The notes: generated from the letters alone by a model not told the origin. A DNA stretch of 64,000 nucleotides from Novosphingobium kunmingense (GCF_002813245.1 NZ_PHUF01000003.1:310001-374000), one strand, 5' to 3'; positions 27,404-36,784 are shown, counted from the first letter of the stretch. Translations and numbers: made by a program.

Positions 27404-28959
27404 GCGGAAGCTCCCACCTGGGCCTGTTCATAGGCGGCCTTGTATTCGTCGCGCAGCAGCCGCTTGTAGAGCTTGCCGGTCAATTCGCGCGGCAGCTGCT
27501 CGCGAAAATCGATCTGGCGCGGCATCTTTACCCCGCTGAGCTGGCCGCGCAGGTAGTCGGTCAGCTCGGCGGCGAGGGTCGGCCCGGCCTCGGCAATGTC
27601 GAGCGGCTGAACCACGGCGACCACACGTTCGCCCATGTCGGGATCGGGCGCTCCGATGACGGCGGCGTCGGCCACCCTGGGATGGGTCACGAGGAGGTTC
27701 TCGATCTCCTGCGGGTAGATGTTGACCCCGCCCGAGATGATCATGAAACTCTTGCGATCAGTCAGGAACAGGTAACCGTCCTCGTCCATGTAGCCGACGT
27801 CGCCCAGGCTCGACCAGCCGTGCTTGTTGCGGCTTTCGGCGGTCTTCACCGGATCGTTGTGGTATTCGAAGACCGGCAGGGTGGGATCACTCGGTTCGAA
27901 GAAGACCTGGCCTTCGGTCCCGCGCGGTACCTCGTCGCCGTTCTCGTCGCAGATGTGCAGCACGCCCGACAGCGCACGGCCGACCGATCCGGGCTTGGCC
28001 AGCCATTCCTGGCTGGTGATGAAGGTCGATCCGTTGCCTTCGGTCCCGGCGTAGTATTCGTAGAGGACCGGTCCCCACCAGTCGATCATCGCCTGCTTGA
28101 CCGGTACCGGGATCGGAGCGGCGGCGTGGATCGCGCACTTGAGCGAGGAAACGTCGTACTTCGCACGCACTTCCTCGGGCAGCTTGAGCATCCGCACGAA
28201 GTGGGTCGGCACGAACTGGCTGTCGGTGATCTTGTACTTCTCGATCGCGGCGAGCGCGGCTTCCGGGTCGAACTTCTCCATCACCACCACGGTGCCGCCG
28301 ATCTTGTGCACGGTCATCGACCAGCGCAGCGGCGCGGCGTGATAGAGCGGGGCAGGGGACAGATAGACCGCATCCGGGCCGATCCCGTAGGCCGCCATGG
28401 CCAGCTGGACGAGGACGTTGGTCTGGTCGATCGCCGGATCGTCGGGCAGCGGGATCTTGACCCCCTTGGGCCGGCCGGTGGTGCCCGAGGAATAGAGCAT
28501 GTCGACCCCGGCGCGCTCGTCGGCGATCGGCGTGGCGGGCATGGCGGCCAGGGCGTCCTCGGCACTGAGCGGTCCGGGGGAATCGAGCCGCAATTGCGGG
28601 ACATCTGGTGCAATGCGCGCCACCTCGTCGAGGACGGCGGCGCCGTGGGCCGATCCGAACAGCAGCTTGGTGCCGCTGTCCTCGAGGATATAGGCGATCT
28701 CCGGTGCGGTCAGCCGGCTCGAAATGCCCACGTAATGGACCCCGGCGCGCTGGAAGCCCCAGGCAAGGCAGAAGAACCAGGGATGGTTTTCAAGGCACAT
28801 CGCCACCGTATCGCCCACGCCGATACCGCGCGCGCGGAGAAGTTGCGCGACCTGGTTGGATCGGCGGTCGAGCTCGCCATAGGTCACCACCTCGCCGCTA
28901 CCGGCCATGATGATGGCGGGTTTGTCGGGATTGGTCCTGGCGTGGCTGGCTGGATGCAT
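27400..28959 (-). CDS. Acyl-CoA synthetase (AMP-forming)
   Basis: The protein has 519 residues from the ATG chosen, which has GGAGAG (28968-28973) in front; upstream in-frame ATGs lack this. The motifs are LYSSGTTGRPKGVK (AMP-binding P-loop), YYAGTEGNG, SLGDVGYMDEDGYLFLTDR, and RELTGKLYKRLLR with the catalytic lysine near the end. It activates a carboxylic acid to its CoA thioester. It forms a two-gene operon with the P450. A TTAATCG-type palindrome sits 45 bases upstream. The substrate is unknown; the pairing with a P450 suggests a terpenoid or sterol-derived acid. Confidence 0.9.
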   Translation of the reverse strand: MHPASHARTNPDKPAIIMAGSGEVVTYGELDRRSNQVAQLLRARGIGVGDTVAMCLENHPWFFCLAWGFQRAGVHYVGISSRLTAPEIAYILEDSGTKLLFGSAHGAAVLDEVARIAPDVPQLRLDSPGPLSAEDALAAMPATPIADERAGVDMLYSSGTTGRPKGVKIPLPDDPAIDQTNVLVQLAMAAYGIGPDAVYLSPAPLYHAAPLRWSMTVHKIGGTVVVMEKFDPEAALAAIEKYKITDSQFVPTHFVRMLKLPEEVRAKYDVSSLKCAIHAAAPIPVPVKQAMIDWWGPVLYEYYAGTEGNGSTFITSQEWLAKPGSVGRALSGVLHICDENGDEVPRGTEGQVFFEPSDPTLPVFEYHNDPVKTAESRNKHGWSSLGDVGYMDEDGYLFLTDRKSFMIISGGVNIYPQEIENLLVTHPRVADAAVIGAPDPDMGERVVAVVQPLDIAEAGPTLAAELTDYLRGQLSGVKMPRQIDFREQLPRELTGKLYKRLLRDEYKAAYEQAQVGASA

Positions 28960-29003
28960 GAACGGTCTCTCCACCGCGGCCATCGTGCCGCTTGCGGAGC
29001 GTT

Positions 29004-29019
29004 TTAACCAATCGATTAA
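29004..29019. promoter_or_regulatory. 7-2-7 palindrome, putative operator of the acyl-CoA synthetase/P450 operon
   Basis: Read on the minus strand this is TTAATCG-AT-TGGTTAA, with one perfect half-site and one with five of seven matches. It has the same half-site and spacing as the sites at 34109 and 59370. Such A+T-rich palindromes of about 16 bases are typical TetR-family targets; the protein is not encoded in the window. Confidence 0.5.
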
Positions 29020-29084
29020 ATGCCCGCAAAGAGAAAACGCAGGGCGGGGAGAGAAAGTTTGCCCGGGGGCGTGTCGTGGCAACG

Positions 29085-29114
29085 AAAAAAGGGGCAGCGC
29101 TTTTGCGCCGCCCC
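29085..29114 (-). terminator. Intrinsic terminator of the M23 peptidase gene
   Basis: On the minus strand the stem GGGGC-GCGC pairs across AAAA with GCGC-GCCCC with one mismatch, followed by TTTTTT (complement of 29085-29090). It lies about 75 bases after the stop of the M23 gene. Confidence 0.75.
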
Positions 29115-29186
29115 CTCTTTCAGCACTCTCCCGAAGCTGAAACCGCTCCGGGTCTGTGCCCGGTCGCGGACATTGACCGAGAAATC

Positions 29187-29969
29187 TTATTCTTCGCCGT
29201 CGCCCATCGGGCCGCGATCGGTGATCGCGAGTTGCGGGGCGGGCTGGCCATCGCCCTGCAGATAGGGAACCGGGTTCACCGAGAGGCCGTTGACGCGGAC
29301 TTCGTAATGCAGATGCGGGCCGGTCGAGCGGCCGGTCGAACCGACGTAGCCGATCACGTCGCCCTTGCGGACCTGCTGGCCAGCGCCGACCGCGATGCGC
29401 GAAAGGTGGCCGTAACGGGTCTGGATTTCGCCGCCGTGTTCGAGCGCGACGTAGAGGCCATAGCTGGAGAAGCGTTCGGCCTTGCTGACGACGGCGTCGG
29501 CAGTGGCATAGACCGGGGTGCCGGTCGGCATGGCGAGGTCGATGCCGTTGTGCGCGCGGCGACCGCCAAGAACCGGGTGGATGCGCATGCCATAGGAGCT
29601 GGTCAGGGCCGCGCCCATGACCGGCATCCGCGACGGAACCGAAACGCCGCGCGGACGGAAGCTGGTGGCGGCAGCCGCGGTCACCGCGGTGACGCTGGCC
29701 TTGTCCAGCGACTTCCAGTTCGAGAAGAGGCGGCGGAATTCGTCATCGCCCTGGGCCTGCGGCTTGGCCGGCTGGGCGGCGCGCAGCGTGGCGTTGACAT
29801 CGGCTGCAGCGCTGCTGTTGGCCAGCGCCGGGGTTGTGAAAGCCATGGTGGCAAGAGCGGCGAATGCGCCAGCAACGTTGCGAGCCTTGGCAAGAATTGA
29901 AGTGGCGACCACTAACACTACCTTGTTCTCGTGCGCCCGAAAGGTCGTAGAGCCTTCCAGTACCGGCAC
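29187..29969 (-). CDS. M23 family metallopeptidase (peptidoglycan endopeptidase type)
   Basis: Up to 260 residues. The first ATG is used, but a GTG about 20 codons later, preceded by AAGG, would give a cleaner signal peptide (AGAFAALATMAFTTPALAN). The LytM/M23 domain fills the second half: HNGIDLA (zinc His and Asp), GHLSRI and HLHYEV (catalytic and zinc His), all intact. It probably cleaves peptidoglycan cross-bridges in the periplasm, or acts as an amidase activator. It is a single gene with its own terminator. Confidence 0.88.
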   Translation of the reverse strand: MPVLEGSTTFRAHENKVVLVVATSILAKARNVAGAFAALATMAFTTPALANSSAAADVNATLRAAQPAKPQAQGDDEFRRLFSNWKSLDKASVTAVTAAAATSFRPRGVSVPSRMPVMGAALTSSYGMRIHPVLGGRRAHNGIDLAMPTGTPVYATADAVVSKAERFSSYGLYVALEHGGEIQTRYGHLSRIAVGAGQQVRKGDVIGYVGSTGRSTGPHLHYEVRVNGLSVNPVPYLQGDGQPAPQLAITDRGPMGDGEE

Positions 29970-30056
29970 GCCAAAAGGCGCGTCGGTGCGTTTGTTTTTG
30001 AGATGGTCGGACCCCCCGCCGTCTCGTGTGAGTTCGGTCTGACCCCTAAAGGTTAA

Positions 30057-30845
30057 TCAGGCAACCCCGGCGTACCAATCGCGCGACAAACCGGCTGCAA
30101 GGCGCGCCGAGTCGTTGAACGGTGGCTTAATGGCGCCGCCAAAATGCGCGCGGACAAGTGATTTCCATAGGTTTTCTGCGGATTCGCGGCGAATGGAACT
30201 GATTGCGGCGAAATGTGTTGCTCCCAGCCGAACGTGACGGATTTCGTCGTCAAGGATTCTCTGCAGGATTCGCGCACCGCTTTCGTCGCCGGCCGCGCGC
30301 GCCCGTTCGAGGGTCGGCGGGGTCACGTCGAGCCCGCGCGCTTCGAGCACCATCGGCACCACCGCCAGCCGTGCCGCGACGTCGTGGGCGGTGTTCCGCG
30401 CCGCCTCCCACAAGCCGCCATGGGCCGGAAGGGCGCCGTAATGGCTGCCGAGCGTGCGCAGCTTGCGGTCGAGCAGCGCGAAATGCATCGCTTCGTCCGC
30501 CGCCACGCCGAGGAAGTCGGCGACGAAGGCCCGGCCCTGCTCGGCCCCGAAACGTCCCGCCATGTCGAGCGCGAGGTCGATCGCGACGAATTCGATATGG
30601 GCCAGCGCGTGCCACAACGCGATTCGCGCGCGATCCGACCCGAACTTGCCGCGCTTGGGCATACGGCCGGGCGGGAGCAGCTCGGGCCGGGCGGGCCGTC
30701 CCGGTTCGTCCGGCATGGCGACATTGAAGACGAAGGGCAGAGCGCCGGACGCGAAATCGCGCGCCACCGCCCGGGCGGCAAAGACCTTGGCCCTGGGATC
30801 GGTCTCGAGAAGGGCGGCGCGGATCGCCGCAGCGACGCTGGTCAC
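30057..30845 (-). CDS. Ferritin-like DUF455 protein
   Basis: The protein has 262 residues. The start is a GTG overlapping the TGA of bcp (GTGA). The helical-bundle metal ligands are visible as HIEFVAIDL, ADEAMHF and DDEIRHV, the ExxH-type pairs of the ferritin-like superfamily, matching the DUF455/COG2833 family. Members are assumed to bind a di-iron centre. Co-location with the peroxiredoxin gene bcp suggests a role in peroxide or iron stress, or in tRNA modification as in the related MiaE; neither is proven. Confidence 0.82.
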   Translation of the reverse strand: MTSVAAAIRAALLETDPRAKVFAARAVARDFASGALPFVFNVAMPDEPGRPARPELLPPGRMPKRGKFGSDRARIALWHALAHIEFVAIDLALDMAGRFGAEQGRAFVADFLGVAADEAMHFALLDRKLRTLGSHYGALPAHGGLWEAARNTAHDVAARLAVVPMVLEARGLDVTPPTLERARAAGDESGARILQRILDDEIRHVRLGATHFAAISSIRRESAENLWKSLVRAHFGGAIKPPFNDSARLAAGLSRDWYAGVA

Positions 30846-31315
30846 AGGGCGCGCGCGGCCTCGAGCACCTGGGTGGCGTGGTCCTTGACCTTCACCTTGT
30901 TCCAGACCCGGGCGATGCGGCCGTCCGGCCCGACCAGGTAGGTCGTGCGCACCATGCCCATGTAGGTGCGGCCATAGTTCTGCTTCTCGGTCCAGATCCC
31001 CAGCGCATCCGACAGGCCGCCCGTTTCCGCGTCCGAGGCGAGCGGCGCGACTAGGCCGTGCTTGGCGATGAACTTCTGGTGCCGCGCGGGGGAATCCTTG
31101 CTCACGCCGAGCAGCGCCGTGCCCGTCCGCGCGAAATCGGCGGCCAGCGCGGTAAAGTCCCGGTTCTCGGTCGTGCAGCCGGGCGTGTCGTCCTTGGGAT
31201 AGAAGAACAGCACCAGCTTCTGCCCGGCAAAATCGGAGGGCCGGACCGTGCCGCCATCGGGCGTGGTCAGGGGCAGGTCGGGCATGGGATCGCCCGCTTG
31301 GGGATAGGCGTTCAT
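30842..31315 (-). CDS. bcp: Thiol peroxidase / bacterioferritin comigratory protein
   Basis: The protein has 157 residues. FFYPKDDTPGCTTENRDF contains the peroxidatic cysteine (about residue 46) in the usual DxPGCTxE context; VSKDSPARHQKF follows. The cysteine five residues after the peroxidatic one, found in E. coli Bcp, is absent, suggesting a 1-Cys or atypical mechanism. It reduces peroxides with thioredoxin as electron donor. The ATG overlaps the glnE stop and the bcp stop overlaps the DUF455 start, so the three genes are translationally linked. Confidence 0.92.
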   Translation of the reverse strand: MNAYPQAGDPMPDLPLTTPDGGTVRPSDFAGQKLVLFFYPKDDTPGCTTENRDFTALAADFARTGTALLGVSKDSPARHQKFIAKHGLVAPLASDAETGGLSDALGIWTEKQNYGRTYMGMVRTTYLVGPDGRIARVWNKVKVKDHATQVLEAARAL

Positions 31316-34026
31316 CGATCGGACTCCATCGGTGTGCCGAACACGTCGGCCCAGGTCGCCGTCACGGTGCGGCGCGCCTGGGCCAAGGCTTCGACCAGCT
31401 CGTCCCAATCGTCGCATTGGCATGCCTTGGCAAGCACGGCGCGCGCCGCGGGCGGCGGCAGGGCGCCATCGGGCGCCAGCAGGCGCGCAGCGATGAGGAA
31501 GCGGGCCAACCGCGCATGGCCCGGGCGGATCGCCTCGGGCAGCAGACCGGCCTCGACCAGTCGGGCCAGCGCGGTCGGCAGGTGGGGCGCCAGTCCGCGC
31601 CCCTCGCGCAGTTGCAGGTAGTGGGTGATGAACTCCACATCGACCAGTCCGCCGCGCGCCAGTTTGACGTCGAGCGGGCCCTTGGCGGGCTTGTGGCGGG
31701 CCATTTCGGCGCGCATCGCCAGCACGTCCTCGCGCAGCTTTTCGGGATCGCGCGGCATGGTCAGCACGCCTTGCACTATTTCGTCCAGCGCCGCTCGATC
31801 TTCGGGTGTGCCCAAAAGGAGTCGCGCCCGCGCCAGCGCCATGTGTTCCCAGGTCCAGGCCGATTCGCGTTGGTAACGGGCAAAGCTGTCGAGGCTGACG
31901 GCCAGCGGCCCCTGCGCGCCCGAGGGCCGCAGCCGGGTGTCGACCTCGTACAGCGCGCCTTCGGCGGTCGGAACCGACAGCGCGCCGGTCACGCGCTGGG
32001 CGAGGCGATTGAAGTAGAGCGTGGTGCCGATCGGCCGCGCTCCGTCGCTTTCGCCATCGGTCCCGCCGCTGAACAGGAAGACGAGGTCGAGGTCCGAGGC
32101 GTGCGTCAGGACTCCGCCGCCGAGGCGGCCGTACCCCATGGCCAGCAGGCGGCTGCCCGGCACATGGCCGTGAACGCGGGCGAACTCCGCCTCCGCCGCC
32201 TTGGCCAGCACGGCCAGCGCGGCTTCGGCCACGCGCGACAGCGCGGCGCCGATCTCCAGCGGATCGCGCACCCCTTCGATCAGCTGCACGCCAAGGAGAA
32301 AGCGCTGTTCGCCGACCGTGCGCCGCACCCGGTCGAGCCGACCTTCGTAATCGTCCTCCTCCTCGCCCAGGGCCAGTTGCGCGGCCAGATCCTCGACCGT
32401 TCCCGGCAGGTCGAAGGCGCTGGCGTCGATCAGCGGGTCGAGCAGGTCGGCGCGCCGCGCCAGGGCATCGGCGAGCGGCGGCGCCAGGCTGAGGATGCGG
32501 ACAAGGAGGTCGATCAGCGCCGGGCGCGCTTCCAGCAGGCGGAACAAATTCACCGCGCTGGGCAGGCCGGCAAGCAGCTGCTCCCAGCGCAGCAGCGCGC
32601 GTTCTGGCTCGGGCGCGGCGGCGAGCCCGCCCATCAGCGGTTGCCGGATCGCCTCGAAGGCGGTGCGGGCGGCATCGCTGCGCAGCGCGCGCAGCTTGCC
32701 CGATTGCCACCCGGCGATGCGTGCGGTGAGCGCGGCGGGATCGGCAAAGCCCAGCCCGGCGAGTTCCGCCTCCAGCGCCGCACCTTCGGCGGCAGGCACC
32801 GTAACGCCGCTTCCCGGCTCGGCGCCGTGCTGGGCGATCAGGCAATCATAGCGGCTGCCGACCGCCTCGGTGATGCCCGCCAGTTCGGCGACCAGCGCCG
32901 CGCCATCGGGCAGGCCGTCGAGCCGCGCCACGGCGTCGAGCGCGGCAGGATCGGCGGGCAGGGCATGGGTCTGCTGGTCGGCCACCATCTGCAGGCGGTG
33001 CTCGATGGCGCGCAACCGGTCGTAGCTTTCCCCGAGCACATGGGCGTCGAGAGGATCGATCAGCCCGGCTCCGGCGAGCGCGTCGAGGCTTGCGCGAGTG
33101 CCGCGCAGGCGCAGCGCGGGGTTGCGCCCACCGTGGATCAGCTGGTGGGTCTGCGAGTAGAATTCCACTTCACGGATGCCGCCGCGCCCCTTCTTGAGGT
33201 CGAAGCCCGGACCGGGCCGGGCGGCGCCGGCATGGCTAGCGCGAATGCGCTGGGTCAGCCGGCCGATCTCGGCAATAGCACCGAAATCGAGGCTCTTGCG
33301 CCACACGAAGGGCCGGATTGCGGCCAGAAAGGCTTCGCCCGCGGCGACGTCACCGGCGCAGGCGCGCGCGCGGATGAAGGCGGCGCGTTCCCAGGCGAGT
33401 GCGGAGCTTTCGTAATGGGTAAGCGCGCCTTCAACCGGGATCGCCAGCGGGCTGACCTCCGCTGCCGGGCGCAGGCGCAGGTCGACCCGGAAGACATAGC
33501 CTTCGGCATCGACGTGGCTCATCGTCTGCATCAGCGTGCGGGCCACGCGCTGCGCAGCTTCGCCCGGCTCGTCGCGCGAGCGCCTGGGCAGCAGCGCGGG
33601 ATCGTAGAGCAGGATCGGGTCGATGTCGGAGCTGTAGTTCAGCTCCTGAGCGCCGTGCTTGCCCAGCGCGAGGGCGAGGAACCCGGCCGGTTCTGCGTCA
33701 GGCACGCGGGCACGGATCGCGTCGGCGATAGCTGCATCGAGGGCGCGGTCGGCAAAGTCCGAAAGTTCGCGCGTCACCTGCAGCAGCGGCAAGGCTCCGG
33801 CAAGATCGCCGATGGCGAGCGCGATGGCGAGGGCAAGCTTTTCCCGGCGGAGGGCGGTGGGCACATCCGGCGCGCTGTTGCCCGCGGCCCTCGCCCAGGC
33901 AAGCGCCTCCTCGATCCGGCCCTCTCCCAGCAGTGCTTCGAGCGCGGGGAGGCGGTCGAGCCCGCGACACAGGAACGGCGCGTTATCGCGCGCGCGGGTC
34001 AGCGCTCCGGTCCAGTCGGCAGTCAT
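31312..34026 (-). CDS. glnE: Bifunctional glutamine synthetase adenylyltransferase/adenylyl-removing enzyme
   Basis: The protein has 904 residues from the ATG at 34026, close to the usual length. The first nucleotidyltransferase domain has ALGKHGAQELNYSSDIDPILLYD (Gly then DxD) and the second AMGYGRLGGGVLTHASDLDLVFLF. Each is followed by its helical domain. It attaches AMP to or removes it from glutamine synthetase in response to PII and glutamine. The open frame runs on for another 665 codons to the right, but that part lies antisense to the M28 gene and is not real. Confidence 0.96.
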   Translation of the reverse strand: MTADWTGALTRARDNAPFLCRGLDRLPALEALLGEGRIEEALAWARAAGNSAPDVPTALRREKLALAIALAIGDLAGALPLLQVTRELSDFADRALDAAIADAIRARVPDAEPAGFLALALGKHGAQELNYSSDIDPILLYDPALLPRRSRDEPGEAAQRVARTLMQTMSHVDAEGYVFRVDLRLRPAAEVSPLAIPVEGALTHYESSALAWERAAFIRARACAGDVAAGEAFLAAIRPFVWRKSLDFGAIAEIGRLTQRIRASHAGAARPGPGFDLKKGRGGIREVEFYSQTHQLIHGGRNPALRLRGTRASLDALAGAGLIDPLDAHVLGESYDRLRAIEHRLQMVADQQTHALPADPAALDAVARLDGLPDGAALVAELAGITEAVGSRYDCLIAQHGAEPGSGVTVPAAEGAALEAELAGLGFADPAALTARIAGWQSGKLRALRSDAARTAFEAIRQPLMGGLAAAPEPERALLRWEQLLAGLPSAVNLFRLLEARPALIDLLVRILSLAPPLADALARRADLLDPLIDASAFDLPGTVEDLAAQLALGEEEDDYEGRLDRVRRTVGEQRFLLGVQLIEGVRDPLEIGAALSRVAEAALAVLAKAAEAEFARVHGHVPGSRLLAMGYGRLGGGVLTHASDLDLVFLFSGGTDGESDGARPIGTTLYFNRLAQRVTGALSVPTAEGALYEVDTRLRPSGAQGPLAVSLDSFARYQRESAWTWEHMALARARLLLGTPEDRAALDEIVQGVLTMPRDPEKLREDVLAMRAEMARHKPAKGPLDVKLARGGLVDVEFITHYLQLREGRGLAPHLPTALARLVEAGLLPEAIRPGHARLARFLIAARLLAPDGALPPPAARAVLAKACQCDDWDELVEALAQARRTVTATWADVFGTPMESDR

Positions 34027-34108
34027 CGGATGGGCGATGCCCGCTTGCGGCTTTCCGATCAAGCGCAACGCGGCTTGCGAGGTGCGCGGCGCTCTGCCAC
34101 ATCGCCGG

Positions 34109-34124
34109 TTAATCGATCGATTGC
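34109..34124. promoter_or_regulatory. 7-2-7 palindrome upstream of the M28 peptidase gene
   Basis: TTAATCG-AT-CGATTGC has one perfect half-site and one with five of seven matches; the inner AATCGATCGATT is a perfect palindrome. It lies 16 bases before the M28 ATG and 82 bases from the divergent glnE start. It matches the half-site and spacing of the sites at 29004 and 59370. Confidence 0.45.
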
Positions 34125-34140
34125 CAAAGGGCCGCACGAC

Positions 34141-35796
34141 ATGACCAAGACCCGCCTGATTGCCGCGCTTTGCGCGCCGACCCTCCTTGCCGCCTGCGCC
34201 ACCATGGCGCCGACCCCGGCTGAGCCCGAGATTTCGCAGGCGACGCTGAAGGACGTGACCCGGACGCTCGCCTCCGATGCTTTCGAAGGGCGCGGTCCCG
34301 GCACGCCCGGCGAGGAAAAGTCGGTCGCCTATATCATCGAGCGCTTCAAGGCGGCCGGCCTGCAGCCCGGCAACAAGGGCCAGTGGACCCAGGACGTGCC
34401 GACCGTGATCATCGAGGCACAGAACGAAAGCCCGCTGACCGTCAAGGCGGCCGGGCAGACGCTGAACTTCGCCTATGCCACCGACTATGTTGCCGGATCC
34501 TATCGCGTCGCGCCGAAGACCGTGCTGGCCGACGCGCCGCTGGTCTTCGTCGGCTACGGCGTCAACGCGCCGGAGCTCGGCTGGAACGACTATGCCGGCA
34601 TCGACATGAAGGGGAAGATCGCGGTCATCCTGATCAACGATCCCGATTTCGAGATGAACGACGAAAGCGGCCCGTTCAAGGGGCGCCGGATGACCTATTA
34701 CGGACGCTGGCGCTACAAGTTCGAGGAGGCGGCCCGCCAGGGCGCGGCAGGTGCCCTCATCGTGCATGAAACCTTCCCCGCGGCCTATGGCTGGCAGGTC
34801 GTCCAGTCGAGCTGGACCGGCAAGCAGAAGTACGTCGCCAGCGCAAACGACGGGATGGACCAGACCATCGCCAACGGCTGGATGCAGAAGCCGGTCGCCG
34901 AGGCGATCATGAAGGCCGCCGGGCAGGACTTTGCGGCGCTGAGCGCCGCCGCCAAGCAGAAGGGCTTCAAGCCGGTGCCGCTCGGCGCGACGGCAAGCCT
35001 GTCGTTCGACAACGCGATCGAGCGGGCCACCTCGCGCAACGTGGTCGGGATCCAGCCGGGCAAGACGCGCCCCGATGAATATGTGCTCTACAGCGCGCAC
35101 TGGGACCACCTCGGCCGGTGCAAGCCCGACGCGAGCGGCGACGACATCTGCAACGGCGCGGTCGACAACGCGACGGGCGTGGCCGGCCTTGTCGCGATCG
35201 CCGAAGCCAACCGTAAGGCCGGCCCTGCCGCGCGGAGCCAGGTCTACCTGGCCGTGACGCTGGAGGAATCGGGACTGCTCGGCAGCGAGTTCTACGCCGC
35301 GAACCCGATCTATCCGCTGGCCCGGACGGTTGGCGGGGTGAACATGGATGCCCTGAAGCCCGGCAGCGCGGCGCGCGACGTCACCGTCGTCGGCGGCGAC
35401 AAGTCGGACCTCTCCGACGTGCTGGCCGGGGTCGCCTCGGCGATGAGCATGGCCGTGGTGCAGGAAGAGCATCCCGAGCGCGGGTACTATTACCGCTCGG
35501 ACCATTTCAGCATGGCCAAGCGCGGCGTGCCGATGTTCTACGTGGCGCGGGGCACCGACTGGATCGTCGGCGGCACCGAGGCAGGGCGTGCGGCGGAAAA
35601 GGCCTACACCGATGTCGACTATCACCAGCCGAGCGACGAGTTCAACGAGGCCTGGGACTGGTCGGGCCCGGCGCAGGACGTGACGCTGTATTACCGTCTC
35701 GGCCGCGCGCTGGCGAGCGGCACGGCCTGGCCCAACTGGTACGCGAACGACGAATTCCGCCTGATCCGCGACAAGAGCCGCGCCGGAGCGAAGTGA
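34141..35796 (+). CDS. M28 family metallopeptidase lipoprotein
   Basis: The protein has 551 residues. The signal peptide ends LLAACA with the lipobox cysteine at residue 19. The zinc ligands of the M28 fold are all visible: SAHWDHLG, GAVDNATG, LEESGLLGS, NMDAL and HQPSDE. A PA-type insert domain (PLVFVGYGVNAPELGWNDY, KGKIAVILINDPD) lies between the N-terminus and the catalytic part, as in large bacterial aminopeptidases. It probably trims peptides at the outer membrane or in the periplasm. Eight bases separate it from the agmatine deiminase gene. Confidence 0.93.
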   Translation: MTKTRLIAALCAPTLLAACATMAPTPAEPEISQATLKDVTRTLASDAFEGRGPGTPGEEKSVAYIIERFKAAGLQPGNKGQWTQDVPTVIIEAQNESPLTVKAAGQTLNFAYATDYVAGSYRVAPKTVLADAPLVFVGYGVNAPELGWNDYAGIDMKGKIAVILINDPDFEMNDESGPFKGRRMTYYGRWRYKFEEAARQGAAGALIVHETFPAAYGWQVVQSSWTGKQKYVASANDGMDQTIANGWMQKPVAEAIMKAAGQDFAALSAAAKQKGFKPVPLGATASLSFDNAIERATSRNVVGIQPGKTRPDEYVLYSAHWDHLGRCKPDASGDDICNGAVDNATGVAGLVAIAEANRKAGPAARSQVYLAVTLEESGLLGSEFYAANPIYPLARTVGGVNMDALKPGSAARDVTVVGGDKSDLSDVLAGVASAMSMAVVQEEHPERGYYYRSDHFSMAKRGVPMFYVARGTDWIVGGTEAGRAAEKAYTDVDYHQPSDEFNEAWDWSGPAQDVTLYYRLGRALASGTAWPNWYANDEFRLIRDKSRAGAK

Positions 35797-35803
35797 CCGG
35801 CCG

Positions 35804-36784
35804 ATGACCGTTTCGATGCCGCCCGAATGGCACCCGCAGCGTTGGCTATGGATCGGCTTTCCCCACGATGCGGAGGAATGGCCCGGCTTCCTGCCGCGCG
35901 CGCAGGAACAGATCGCTGCCTTCGCCTCGGCCGTGGCGGACAGCGGGCAGGACGTGCGCCTGATCGTCCGCGACGAAGCCAATGCGGCGCGGGCCCGGTC
36001 GCTCTGTTCGGCGGCGGTCACACTGGATCAGCGCCGCTACGGGGACGTGTGGCTGCGCGATACGGGGCCGCTCGTGGTCAGTCGCGACGGGCGCGCGATC
36101 GGCCAGCGCTTCGGCTTCAACGGCTGGGGCGGCAAGTACCTCATGGACGGCGACCAGGAGATCGGCGCGGACCTCGCGCAGAGCGCCGGCCTGCCTGTCG
36201 CAACCGCGGACTGGATCCTGGAAGGCGGCGCGCTCGACACCGATGGTACGGGCCTTGTGGCGACGACCGAGCAGTGCCTGCTCAACCCCAACCGCAACCC
36301 GGCGCTGTCGCGCGGCGACATCGAGGCGCGGCTGGCCCGCGACCTGGGGTTCGACCGCGTGCTGTGGCTGGGCGACGGGCTGATCAACGATCACACCGAC
36401 GGCCATGTGGACAACCTTGCGCGGTTCGTCGCACCAGGCGTACTCGCGCTGCCGCGGGCGACCGGCACCGACGATCCCAACGCGGCGATCTATGCCGACG
36501 CGAAGGCGCGGGCCGAAGCCTTCGGCGTCACGGTGCGCGAGGTGCCCTCGCCCGGGCGGGTCGAAAGCGCCGGCGGGCGGATCGAGCCGGCCAGCTACAT
36601 GAACTTTGCCGTGACCTCGAAGCTGGTGGTCGTGCCGACCTATGGCACGGCGCACGATGGCGATGGCGTGGCGGCGATCCAGGACCTGTTTCCCGATCGG
36701 CCGGTGGTCGGAATCCTTGCCGATGCGGTGCTGGCCGGCGGTGGCAGCTTCCATTGCGCCAGCCAGCAGATGCCGGTGCTGTGA
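35804..36784 (+). CDS. aguA: Agmatine deiminase family protein
   Basis: The protein has 326 residues. The pentein-fold motifs are WLRDTGPLVV, FNGWGGKY, NDHTDGHVDNLARF (catalytic His and Asp) and the C-terminal GGGSFHCASQQMP with the nucleophilic cysteine. In the family, agmatine is converted to N-carbamoylputrescine plus ammonia, part of putrescine synthesis; closely related enzymes act on peptidyl-arginine, so the substrate is not certain. The stop overlaps the GTG of the deacetylase gene. Confidence 0.9.
   Translation: MTVSMPPEWHPQRWLWIGFPHDAEEWPGFLPRAQEQIAAFASAVADSGQDVRLIVRDEANAARARSLCSAAVTLDQRRYGDVWLRDTGPLVVSRDGRAIGQRFGFNGWGGKYLMDGDQEIGADLAQSAGLPVATADWILEGGALDTDGTGLVATTEQCLLNPNRNPALSRGDIEARLARDLGFDRVLWLGDGLINDHTDGHVDNLARFVAPGVLALPRATGTDDPNAAIYADAKARAEAFGVTVREVPSPGRVESAGGRIEPASYMNFAVTSKLVVVPTYGTAHDGDGVAAIQDLFPDRPVVGILADAVLAGGGSFHCASQQMPVL

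Noticed and set aside
31417-34140. About 900 codons in frame before the M28 peptidase
   Set aside because: They are antisense to glnE and lack any signal sequence; the lipoprotein signal starts at 34141.
34027-36021. N-terminal 665-codon extension of glnE
   Set aside because: The extension is antisense to the M28 peptidase gene, contains no recognised domain, and a normal-length GlnE begins at the ATG at 34026.
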